A stretch of DNA of 64,000 nucleotides. Source: Paenibacillus sanguinis 2301083 = DSM 16941 (GTDB lineage Bacteria > Bacillota > Bacilli > Paenibacillales > Paenibacillaceae). The translations under genes and the position numbers were made by a program. The DNA is taken from assembly GCF_000374825.1 (NCBI RefSeq), contig NZ_KB895377.1, positions 62,001-126,000 of the forward strand. The letters run 5' to 3'. The notes beneath the pieces are model-generated. The model did not search any database. It was not told where the DNA came from and saw only the letters and a list, made by a program, of their open reading frames with translations. Shown in pieces: positions 43,059 through 50,813 of this stretch. The first letter of the stretch is position 1, and each line of letters starts with the position of its first letter.

Positions 43059-44417
43059 ATGAAGAAGACTTTGATGGGTGCAATGGTTCTGATGCTGATC
43101 ATGGTCATGGGGCTCAGCGGCTGTGGAGGAGCAAATACAGATCATCCATCCTCAGCGGGGACGGATCCGAAGCAAAATGAAGGCAATGTCAAGCAGGCAG
43201 ACGGCAATGGCAATGCCGCGGGAAGCGAAGCACAGAAGGTAGTCTTCTGGACGTTTGTGGATGCGCACCAGCGGTTCTATGAGAGCATGGCGGACAGTTG
43301 GAATGCGGCTAATCCAGATAAGGCAATCGAGCTTGAGGCGACAACGATTCCCTATGATGATATGCATACCAAGCTTCTGGTTGCCTTGCAGTCGGGTGTA
43401 GGAGCGCCTGACCTGGTGGATATCGAGCAAAACAAGTTTCCCAACTTTATGAAAGGCACACCACAGCTTGTTTCTCTGAATGACATTGTAGAGCCTGAGC
43501 TAGACAATATCGTAAAATCCCGAGTGGAGATTTATAGCAAAGGGGATACGTTCTACGGCATCGACTATCATGTCGGAGCTACGGTGATGTATTACAATAA
43601 GGAAATTCTTGATTTGGCCGGAGTTAACCCGGATGATATCACAACGTGGGCTGATTTTGAGAGTGCCGGGAAGCAGGTGCTGGAGAAGACTGGCAAGCCG
43701 ATGATTACGTTTGAAGGCAACGGGAACTGGTCCTGGTGGCCGGCGATTAGCCAGCAAGGCTCTGATCAGGTGGATGCCGACGGGAATGTAACGATTGATA
43801 CCCCTGTGAATATCAAGACGATGGAATTTTTTCAGAAGCTGGTCAAGGAAGGGGTTGCCGCTGTAGCTCCCGGAGCCGGCCATGATACGGAGGAATATTT
43901 CGGTTACATGAATTCCGGCAGTGCAGCCTCCGTCTTCATGCCGTTCTGGTTCATGAATCGCTTCACCGATCATATCCCTGACTTGTCAGGCAAAATCATG
44001 ATTCGTCCTATGCCTGCCTGGGAGGAAGGCGGCAACCGTTCGGCAGGGATGGGCGGTACGGCCACGTCGATTACGAATCAAGCCAAGAATCCGGAATTGA
44101 TTAAGGAATTCCTGACCTATGCCAAGCTGTCCAAGGAAGGCAATCTGCAAATATGGAAGCAGCTTGGATTCGATCCGATTCGTACTGATGTATGGAGCGA
44201 CCCGGCGATGAAGGAATCAAATAAATTTACGGATTATTTCGGAGATGACATCTTTGATACACTGCTTAGCGTAAAGGATGAAATTGCCCCGGTGAATATC
44301 CGCGAGAATACACCAGAGGTATTTGATGCGATTCGCAACAAGGCGATGCCGGAAATCTTTATTAATTTGAAGGAGCCGGCTCAAGTATTGAAGGATGTTC
44401 AAAACAGCTTGAAGTAG
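43059..44417 (+). CDS. Sugar ABC transporter substrate-binding lipoprotein
   Basis: A 452-residue family-1 sugar-binding protein. The lipoprotein signal ends in GLSGC with lipidated Cys22. The segment from VVFWTFVDAHQRFYESMADSWNAAN to IPYDDMHTKLLVALQSGVGAPDLVDIEQNKFPNF is typical of carbohydrate (MalE/MsmE-like) receptors. The ATG at 43059 follows AAGGAGG by eight bases. The two permeases follow, but no ATPase gene is in the cluster, as common in Paenibacillus where a shared MsmX/MsmK-type ATPase serves. The sugar is unknown; the nearby glycosidases suggest an oligosaccharide. Confidence 0.88.
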   Translation: MKKTLMGAMVLMLIMVMGLSGCGGANTDHPSSAGTDPKQNEGNVKQADGNGNAAGSEAQKVVFWTFVDAHQRFYESMADSWNAANPDKAIELEATTIPYDDMHTKLLVALQSGVGAPDLVDIEQNKFPNFMKGTPQLVSLNDIVEPELDNIVKSRVEIYSKGDTFYGIDYHVGATVMYYNKEILDLAGVNPDDITTWADFESAGKQVLEKTGKPMITFEGNGNWSWWPAISQQGSDQVDADGNVTIDTPVNIKTMEFFQKLVKEGVAAVAPGAGHDTEEYFGYMNSGSAASVFMPFWFMNRFTDHIPDLSGKIMIRPMPAWEEGGNRSAGMGGTATSITNQAKNPELIKEFLTYAKLSKEGNLQIWKQLGFDPIRTDVWSDPAMKESNKFTDYFGDDIFDTLLSVKDEIAPVNIRENTPEVFDAIRNKAMPEIFINLKEPAQVLKDVQNSLK

Positions 44418-44436
44418 AGAGAGCAGGAGGCGGATC

Positions 44437-45369
44437 ATGCAGCTGGAAAGAGAGTTGAATCCGGGGAAGATACGGAAGGAGCCGCGTAAAAGATGGGGCA
44501 ATTCACAAAAGATTGCCCCTTACGTATTTGTATCTCCGTTTCTTTTATCGTTTGTGCTGTTTTTTGCCTATCCGCTGGTTAGCAGCGGGGTGATGAGCTT
44601 TCAGGAGGTGCTGCCCGGAGAGGTTTCATTTGTGGGACTGGACAATTACCGGGCTTTGTGGAACGAGGATTTTGGAGCCGCATTATACAATAGCAGCCGC
44701 TATACCTTGTGGACATTGCTGCTGCTGATTCCCGTACCTATGCTGCTGGCTGTGCTGTTAAATTCCAAGAAAATGGTGTTCAGCAACTTTTTCAGATCCA
44801 CACTGTTTATTCCGGCCTTAACCTCGGTGGTTGTGGCGGGTGTCGTCTTCCGGTTGATTTTCGGAGAATTGGATGGGGCTTTGTTGAATACGATCCTCCA
44901 TTGGTTTGGCCTTCCCAGCCAGAAATGGCTCTATAGCTCAAGCTTGAGTATGGTGGCGCTGGTAGTGTTGGCTGGCTGGAGATGGATAGGCATCAATGTG
45001 CTATATTTCCTCTCTGCCTTGCAGAGTATTCCCGGCGAATTGTATGAGGCGGCCCAGATTGACGGAGCGGGCAAGCTGAGAAGATTATGGAGCATCACGG
45101 TCCCCCTGTTAAGACCCATCACTATTTATGTGGTGACGATCACCATCTATGGCGGCTATGCCATGTTTACTGAAAGCTATATGCTATGGGCAGGGAAGCC
45201 ATCGCCGCAAAATATCGGTTTGACGATGGTTGGTTATATTTATCAGCAGGGATTTCAGTATTTTAATCTGGGCTTCGGCTCTGCCGTTGGCCTGACCCTG
45301 TTAGCTATTACCCTCATCGTCAGCATGCTGCAACTGGCTTTGACCGGCATGTTCAGGAAGGAGGAGTAA
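44437..45369 (+). CDS. Sugar ABC transporter permease (MalF-like)
   Basis: A 310-residue permease with six membrane helices; a basic N-terminal tail precedes the first. The ATPase-docking EAA loop is ELYEAAQIDGAGKLRRLWSITVPLLRP. GGAGG lies upstream of the ATG. It is co-transcribed with the binding protein (19-base gap) and the second permease (5-base gap). Confidence 0.9.
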   Translation: MQLERELNPGKIRKEPRKRWGNSQKIAPYVFVSPFLLSFVLFFAYPLVSSGVMSFQEVLPGEVSFVGLDNYRALWNEDFGAALYNSSRYTLWTLLLLIPVPMLLAVLLNSKKMVFSNFFRSTLFIPALTSVVVAGVVFRLIFGELDGALLNTILHWFGLPSQKWLYSSSLSMVALVVLAGWRWIGINVLYFLSALQSIPGELYEAAQIDGAGKLRRLWSITVPLLRPITIYVVTITIYGGYAMFTESYMLWAGKPSPQNIGLTMVGYIYQQGFQYFNLGFGSAVGLTLLAITLIVSMLQLALTGMFRKEE

Positions 45370-45374
45370 AGGCT

Positions 45375-46238
45375 ATGCAGTTACGGGTTGGTAAAAAACG
45401 CCGAATCACGCCATCTTCAGTGGTCATGCTGCTGTTATTTGTCCTGTTAGCGATCCTGATGCTTTTCCCGCTCTATGCGTTATTTCTGGCTTCGCTTAAG
45501 CCGGCAACTGAGTTGTTCAGATATGGCCTGAACGTGCGGCTGGATATCCATTTAATGAGCTTGAATAATTACAAAACGATCTTTACAGGCGAAGGGGCAG
45601 CGGCAAACTATTTTGGTTGGTATAAGAACAGTCTGATTATTACTTTACTATTCACCTTACTGAGCCTTCTGTTATCCTCTATGGTTGGCTATGGGCTTGG
45701 CATGTATCGTTTCAAAGGGCGGACATTGATCTTCACCCTGGTTCTGGTCGTCATGATGATTCCTGTGGAAATCATTTTGCTGCCGCTGTACAAGCTGACG
45801 ATTTCGCTCAAGCTGATCAATACGATCTGGGGAGTAATATTACCCTTTGTGGTAGCTCCGTTGCCGATTTTTTTCTTTCGTCAGTTTGTGCTTGGCTTGC
45901 CCAAGGATTTTATGGATGCGGGAAGAATTGATGGCTGCTCGGAGTATGGAATCTATTTTCGCATCATGGTGCCGCTGATGGCGCCAGCCTTTGGTGCTAT
46001 TACGATTCTGCAGGCCATGAATAGCTGGAACAATTTTCTGTGGCCGTTAATTGTCTTGCGAACGACGGAGCAATTTACGCTTCCCATCGGGCTGGCTTCC
46101 TTCGTATCGCCGCTAGGGAATAATTATGAAGCGTTAATCTCGGGAGCTGTGCTGGCAATTTTGCCTATTCTGGTGCTGTTTCTGTTCTTTCAGCGGTATT
46201 TTATTGAGGGCTTGACGGTTGGCGGGGTAAAGGGGTGA
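45375..46238 (+). CDS. Sugar ABC transporter permease (MalG-like)
   Basis: A 287-residue permease with six helices. The EAA loop reads DFMDAGRIDGCSEYGIYFRIMVPLMAP and the C-terminus ends in FQRYFIEGLTVGGVKG, the usual MalG-type end. GGAGG precedes the ATG. It closes the importer operon; the tRNA gene begins about 95 bases later on its own promoter. Confidence 0.9.
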   Translation: MQLRVGKKRRITPSSVVMLLLFVLLAILMLFPLYALFLASLKPATELFRYGLNVRLDIHLMSLNNYKTIFTGEGAAANYFGWYKNSLIITLLFTLLSLLLSSMVGYGLGMYRFKGRTLIFTLVLVVMMIPVEIILLPLYKLTISLKLINTIWGVILPFVVAPLPIFFFRQFVLGLPKDFMDAGRIDGCSEYGIYFRIMVPLMAPAFGAITILQAMNSWNNFLWPLIVLRTTEQFTLPIGLASFVSPLGNNYEALISGAVLAILPILVLFLFFQRYFIEGLTVGGVKG

Positions 46239-46261
46239 TGTGCCCCGAAATTAATTTCTAG

Positions 46262-46290
46262 TTGTACTTTCCTGAAATTTATGGTAAAGT
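46262..46290 (+). promoter_or_regulatory. Promoter of the tRNA-Leu gene
   Basis: TTGTAC (46262-46267), 17 bases, then TAAAGT (46285-46290), ending 43 bases ahead of the tRNA. Confidence 0.55.
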
Positions 46291-46333
46291 ATATTTCGTT
46301 GCCGCATTCTTGATGATGGCGACAACGAGATAT

Positions 46334-46418
<85 letters not shown>

Positions 46419-46433
46419 TTATACCTAACATTT

Positions 46434-46478
46434 ACAGATTCCTGTTTTGGCGCTGGTGCCAACAAGGAATCTGTTTTT
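46434..46478 (+). terminator. Rho-independent terminator of tRNA-Leu
   Basis: ACAGATTCC (46434-46442) pairs with GGAATCTGT (46466-46474), with further pairing around TGGCGC/GGTGCCA inside, followed by five T residues. Confidence 0.85.
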
Positions 46479-46552
46479 GTATCCGCAGACCTGGTTGAAT
46501 CATTTTAATAGTAATATTAATAGTACAATTTCGAGTATGTGATCATGGATAA

Positions 46553-46738
46553 ATGAAATGCAGAGACCCACCTTTGTTTATTGTAAAAAAGGTACTTTTT
46601 GAATTACCTCTTAAAAATGATGCACATGTCCCTAAAAAAACTGCATTCCGATCAAAGAACACACATGCTACTCTTGAATTAACGAAGCGACTTCATAAAA
46701 ACGGTGATACGGGACGATCTGACTTGTTACCGATTTAA
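46553..46738 (+). other. Doubtful 61-codon open frame in an AT-rich spacer
   Basis: The 400 bases between the tRNA and the GH88 gene are AT-rich. An open frame runs from 46553 with the translation MKCRDPPLFIVKKVLFELPL and a Lys/His/Asn-rich remainder, but it has no ribosome site and matches no family I know. It could be the remnant of a foreign gene inserted behind the tRNA, or a chance frame. The rest of the spacer holds only the operator at 46773-46786. Confidence 0.25.
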
Positions 46739-46772
46739 AATCAGATGTCTTGCTTCTGGAGCAACGAAGAGA

Positions 46773-46786
46773 TGAGAACGTTCTCA
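46773..46786. promoter_or_regulatory. CcpA/LacI-type operator ahead of the GH88 gene
   Basis: TGAGAACGTTCTCA is a perfect 14-base palindrome that fits the cre consensus TGWNANCGNTNWCA at every position. It is 31 bases upstream of the GH88 start, so it could give catabolite repression or be the operator of a LacI-type regulator. Confidence 0.65.
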
Positions 46787-46817
46787 CTTAATTCAGGATG
46801 AAAGGCTGTGAACCTCT

Positions 46818-47972
46818 TTGTTAAATGCTACACAGCAGCAATGGTTAAACGATGTGATCACCAGGCTAACAGCCAAGATGGAGCAGGTCAGCGAGCGCTC
46901 CCGGGACAAAATCCCTTATACCACGGTGAATGGCGTACACGATGATCGGGCGAAAGTGAACCCGTCAGGCGATGTAGCCGACGGCATTTGCTGGTGGACG
47001 AACGGTTTCTGGGGAGGCATGTTATGGTTGATGTATCATGCCACCGGGCATGAGAAATACAAGGAGTTTGCGGAAGTCTCGGAAGCCAAGCTGGATCAAT
47101 GCTTTAAGGCATATTACGGTCTCCACCATGACGTTGGCTTTATGTGGCTTCCTACCAGCGTAGCTAACTACAAAGTTACCGGGAATACGGAATCCCGTAA
47201 GCGGGCATTGCATGCTGCAAACTTACTGGCTGGACGGTTCAACGTGGCGGGCAGCTTTATTCGTGCCTGGAACGATCTGGCTGGCAAGGATACCAGGGGC
47301 TGGGCCATCATCGACTGTATGCTTAATATTCCGCTATTATACTGGGCGACGGAAGAAACAGGCGATCCCCGTTACAGGCAGATTGCGATGAAGCACGCCG
47401 ATACTTCAATGACAGCCTTCGTTCGGCCGGATGGCTCAGTACATCATGTGGTCGAGTTTGATCCATTTAACGGAGGGGTGATTCGTGCACATGGCGGGCA
47501 AGGCTTCGGGGAGGGGTCTTCCTGGACTCGTGGTCAAGCCTGGGCTCTCTATGGCTTCATGATGAGCTATCTTCATACCGAGAAAAATGACTATTTACAG
47601 ACAGCTAAGCGGGTTGCTCATTATTTTATGGCGAATATTCCTGACGACGGGGTTATCCCTGTTGATTTTCGACAGCCTGAAGAGCCAGCTCTGGCAGATG
47701 ATACAGCCGCAGCTATCGCAGCCTGTGGACTGATTGAGATTGCCAAGGCCGTAGGCGGGTATGAAAGCCGATCATATATTTCCGCAGCGCTGAAGCTATT
47801 GGGCATGCTGGACCAATCACGCATCGACTGGTCACCGGAGACCGACCATTTTCTCCTGTACGGGACGGAAGCTTATCATTCTTCTAATCATCATCATGCC
47901 ATTATCTACGGTGACTATTATTTTATGGAAGCCATCTTCAAATTAAAGGGCAACGATCTTTATTTATGGTAA
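46818..47972 (+). CDS. GH88 unsaturated glucuronyl hydrolase
   Basis: A cytoplasmic 384-residue (alpha/alpha)6-barrel enzyme that removes the unsaturated uronic acid left by polysaccharide lyases. The two conserved catalytic Asp are predicted as Asp105 in HHDVGFMWLPTS and Asp166 in GWAIIDCMLNIPLLYWA, as in the Bacillus UGL. No signal peptide is present, so the substrate must be an imported oligosaccharide. A TTG start is used; the ribosome site (GAAAGG) is weak and a later start cannot be excluded. It forms an operon with the GH43 gene, 20 bases on. Rhamnogalacturonan-type (GH105) is the main alternative, but the match to UGL is better. Confidence 0.86.
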   Translation: MLNATQQQWLNDVITRLTAKMEQVSERSRDKIPYTTVNGVHDDRAKVNPSGDVADGICWWTNGFWGGMLWLMYHATGHEKYKEFAEVSEAKLDQCFKAYYGLHHDVGFMWLPTSVANYKVTGNTESRKRALHAANLLAGRFNVAGSFIRAWNDLAGKDTRGWAIIDCMLNIPLLYWATEETGDPRYRQIAMKHADTSMTAFVRPDGSVHHVVEFDPFNGGVIRAHGGQGFGEGSSWTRGQAWALYGFMMSYLHTEKNDYLQTAKRVAHYFMANIPDDGVIPVDFRQPEEPALADDTAAAIAACGLIEIAKAVGGYESRSYISAALKLLGMLDQSRIDWSPETDHFLLYGTEAYHSSNHHHAIIYGDYYFMEAIFKLKGNDLYLW

Positions 47973-47992
47973 AAAACATTGAAGGAGACCTC

Positions 47993-49597
47993 ATGTTGAA
48001 TATCATTAAGAATCCGATTCTAAGAGGCTTTAATCCAGATCCGTCCATCATCCGCGTGGAGGATGATTATTATATTGCCACTTCAACCTTTGAATGGTTC
48101 CCTGGAGTGCAAATTCATCATTCGAGGGACCTGGTCCACTGGGAGCTGATAACCCGCCCGTTAACCCGGCTGTCCCAATTGGATCTTCGTGGTGTCGGAG
48201 CTTCACAGGGAGTTTGGGCGCCATGCTTGACCTTCCATGACGGCATCTACTATTTACTTTATACGGTTGTAAATTCGTTTTATGTCAACATGTACGATAC
48301 GCCCAACTTCCTGGTCACGGCGACGGATATTCGCGGCGAATGGTCAGAACCGATATATCTGCATAGCTACGGCTTTGACCCATCCTTATTCCATGATGAT
48401 GACGGTCGTATGTATATCGTCAGTATGGTTACGGATCATCGGCCCCGGAAGCGGTACAAGGGGCATCTCGTCCTGCAGGAGTATTCGCGGCAGGAGCAGT
48501 GCATCATCGGCGAGCCTGTCACTATTTATGCCAGCAACGATATTTATCTGGAGGGGCCTCATCTTTATAAACGCAACGGATATTATTACTTGTTCGCAGC
48601 AGACACCGGGACAGGGGAGGGCCATGGACAATCCATCTTGAGGTCAAAGGATTTATTTGGCCCTTATGAAGCTTACTCGGGTAATTCGCTAATGACATCC
48701 AGAGATCACCCTGACCTGCTTTTGCAAAAATCCGGGCATGGTGACCTCGTAGAAACACAAACGGGTGAATGGTATATGGTCCATCTCTGTGGACGGGCAC
48801 TGGAGAATCGGACGGAAAAGGGGGAGCGAAAGTATACCCTGGGACGGGAAACAGCTCTGCAAAAAGTGGAATGGACCGCAGATGGCTGGCTTCGCTTGAC
48901 GAACGGCACCGTATTGCCGGAGGTAGAGGTAGAAGCTCCGGGGCTTCCGCTCCATCCTTTTCCCAAACGTCCGGATCGAGATGACTTCGATAGTGAACTA
49001 TTGGATATACAGTTCCAGTCTCTGCGTGTGCCGCTGGATGCTACATTTTATTCATTAACCGAGCGGAAGGGCTATCTGCGACTTTATGGGAGGGAAGGAC
49101 TTGGCTCCAAATACAGACAAAGCCTAGTGGCCCGGCGTTGGCAGGAGTTCAAATTCACAGCTACCACCTGTCTGGAATTCATGCCGACGAGCTTCAAACA
49201 TCTGGCTGGTCTGATCTGCCTTTACGATACACAAAATTATTATTATTTACACGTGACTCACGACGAAGAAATCGGTCGCTGTATCAGTATCCTGTCTGCA
49301 GTCAATAACAAGTATAACGCGCCTGTTGGCTACATGGCCTTGCCTGACGATGTCCAGCGGATCTGGCTGCGTGTAGAGGTGGACCATGATCAGCTTCAAT
49401 TTACTTACTCCACAGAAGGCGAGCAGGCATTCAAGCCGATCGGACCTGTTCTGGATGCCAGCACCTTGTCTGATGAAGCCTGCCACGAAGGGTGGTTCAC
49501 CGGTGCCTTCGTCGGATTATGCTGCCAGGATCTGACTGGCTTCCGCAAGTCGGCTGACTTTGATTATTTTGAGTATATTGAAGCGCCATGTCTATAA
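47993..49597 (+). CDS. GH43 glycosidase (beta-xylosidase/arabinofuranosidase type)
   Basis: A 534-residue, cytoplasmic two-domain enzyme. The five-bladed propeller (about 1-320) has the base Asp16 in GFNPDPSII, Asp129 in SYGFDPSLF and the general acid Glu187 in YLEGPHLYK; the C-terminal beta-sandwich (about 335-534) is the XynB-type lectin-like domain. This layout is that of GH43 subfamily 11 beta-xylosidases. The ATG at 47993 follows GAAGGAG by four bases; a GTG-like start at 47966 overlapping GH88 is not needed. Together with GH88 it should trim uronic acid-decorated xylan or a similar oligosaccharide. Confidence 0.88.
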   Translation: MLNIIKNPILRGFNPDPSIIRVEDDYYIATSTFEWFPGVQIHHSRDLVHWELITRPLTRLSQLDLRGVGASQGVWAPCLTFHDGIYYLLYTVVNSFYVNMYDTPNFLVTATDIRGEWSEPIYLHSYGFDPSLFHDDDGRMYIVSMVTDHRPRKRYKGHLVLQEYSRQEQCIIGEPVTIYASNDIYLEGPHLYKRNGYYYLFAADTGTGEGHGQSILRSKDLFGPYEAYSGNSLMTSRDHPDLLLQKSGHGDLVETQTGEWYMVHLCGRALENRTEKGERKYTLGRETALQKVEWTADGWLRLTNGTVLPEVEVEAPGLPLHPFPKRPDRDDFDSELLDIQFQSLRVPLDATFYSLTERKGYLRLYGREGLGSKYRQSLVARRWQEFKFTATTCLEFMPTSFKHLAGLICLYDTQNYYYLHVTHDEEIGRCISILSAVNNKYNAPVGYMALPDDVQRIWLRVEVDHDQLQFTYSTEGEQAFKPIGPVLDASTLSDEACHEGWFTGAFVGLCCQDLTGFRKSADFDYFEYIEAPCL

Positions 49598-49606
49598 ATT
49601 TAGAAG

Positions 49607-49650
49607 AGCTCTTGAGCTTCCTATTGTGGAAGAACTCAAGAGCTTTTTTG
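49607..49650 (+). terminator. Rho-independent terminator of the GH88-GH43 operon
   Basis: AGCTCTTGAG (49607-49616) pairs with CTCAAGAGCT (49635-49644), followed by seven T residues. Confidence 0.9.
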
Positions 49651-49802
49651 TGTGGACGGATGTTTTTTCCGAGCCTGAGGTCTGTACCTTGCTGAAATTT
49701 TATTGGATGATGATTGGTTAGAAGGAGAAGGACAATATTTTGCAGGTCGAGAATAAATAATAGATCCTTAAGAAATAGAATGGGAAAAGGAGAGATGACA
49801 GC

Positions 49803-50687
49803 GTGGCGTTCATACCTGGAAAATCAGCGATAGGTTTTATCGGAATCGGTGTTATGGGCAAAAGCATGGCAAGGCATATTCAGCAGGCGGGTTATTCGCT
49901 GCATGTGTATACACGCACTTACGCCAAAGCAGAGGAATTGTTGAGAGAAGGGGCGGTATGGCATGAGTCGCCGGGGGAACTGGCAGCAGCCTGTGAAGCG
50001 GTCATAACGATGGTTGGCTATCCGCAGGATGTGGAGGAAGTGTATCTTGGACGGGACGGGCTGGTGGCTCAGGCGAAAGAAGGAGCCTATTTGCTGGATA
50101 TGACGACCTCCAGTCCACGCCTTGCGGGACGAATTTTCGAGGCTTGTGCGGCAAAAGGATTGCATGCGCTTGATGCGCCTGTATCCGGTGGAGATATCGG
50201 TGCGCGGGATGCCAGGCTCTCCATCATGGTGGGCGGTGAACAAGCGGACTACGAGGCTGTGCTGCCCTTGTTAAGGCTGCTGGGCAGCAACATTGTATAT
50301 CAGGGCAAGGCCGGGGCTGGCCAGCATACCAAAATGTGCAATCAGATCGCCATCGCCTCGGGGATGATGGGGGTATGCGAGGCATTGGCATATGCCCGGA
50401 ATGCCGGGCTTGAAGCCGATACGGTGCTTAAGAGCATTGAGAGCGGGGCTGCGGGAAGTTGGTCGCTCAGCAATCTTGGACCGCGGATGCTGGCCGGCAA
50501 CTTTGAGCCTGGCTTTTATGTGAAGCATTTTATCAAGGATATGAGGATTGCGCTGGAGTCGGCTAAGGAAATGGGACTGAATACGCCGGGATTGGAACTG
50601 GCGGAATCGCTTTACCGGCAAATTGCCGAAAAAGGCTATGAAGACAAGGGGACACAAGTGCTGTTCAAATATTATTTGGGTTTGTAG
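49803..50687 (+). CDS. NAD(P)-dependent beta-hydroxyacid dehydrogenase (GarR/3-hydroxyisobutyrate type)
   Basis: A 294-residue oxidoreductase. It has the nucleotide-binding motif GFIGIGVMGKSMARHI, the substrate-binding DAPVSGGDIGARDARLSIMVGG and the catalytic Lys in GAGQHTKMCNQIA. Family members reduce tartronate semialdehyde or oxidise 3-hydroxyisobutyrate and related acids. In this sugar-acid region tartronate semialdehyde reduction is plausible but not proven. The start is GTG, eight bases after AAAGGAGAG. It stands alone between terminators. Confidence 0.88.
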   Translation: MAFIPGKSAIGFIGIGVMGKSMARHIQQAGYSLHVYTRTYAKAEELLREGAVWHESPGELAAACEAVITMVGYPQDVEEVYLGRDGLVAQAKEGAYLLDMTTSSPRLAGRIFEACAAKGLHALDAPVSGGDIGARDARLSIMVGGEQADYEAVLPLLRLLGSNIVYQGKAGAGQHTKMCNQIAIASGMMGVCEALAYARNAGLEADTVLKSIESGAAGSWSLSNLGPRMLAGNFEPGFYVKHFIKDMRIALESAKEMGLNTPGLELAESLYRQIAEKGYEDKGTQVLFKYYLGL

Positions 50688-50741
50688 AGCTAGTGCAGAG
50701 CATTTGTAGGAATCACTGACAGTAAACCGGGCTCTAAAGAT

Positions 50742-50788
50742 AGAGGGTGCTGCAAAAGTTACGATAACTTTTGCAACACCCTCTTTAT
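50742..50788. terminator. Bidirectional terminator
   Basis: AGAGGGTGCTGCAAAAGTTA (50742-50761) pairs with its complement at 50765-50784 (one G-U pair), a 20-bp stem with a 3-base loop. T-rich flanks on both strands serve the convergent dehydrogenase and GH92 genes. Confidence 0.9.
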
Positions 50789-50813
50789 CGATCAGCCATG
50801 GAAAATTTCCTTT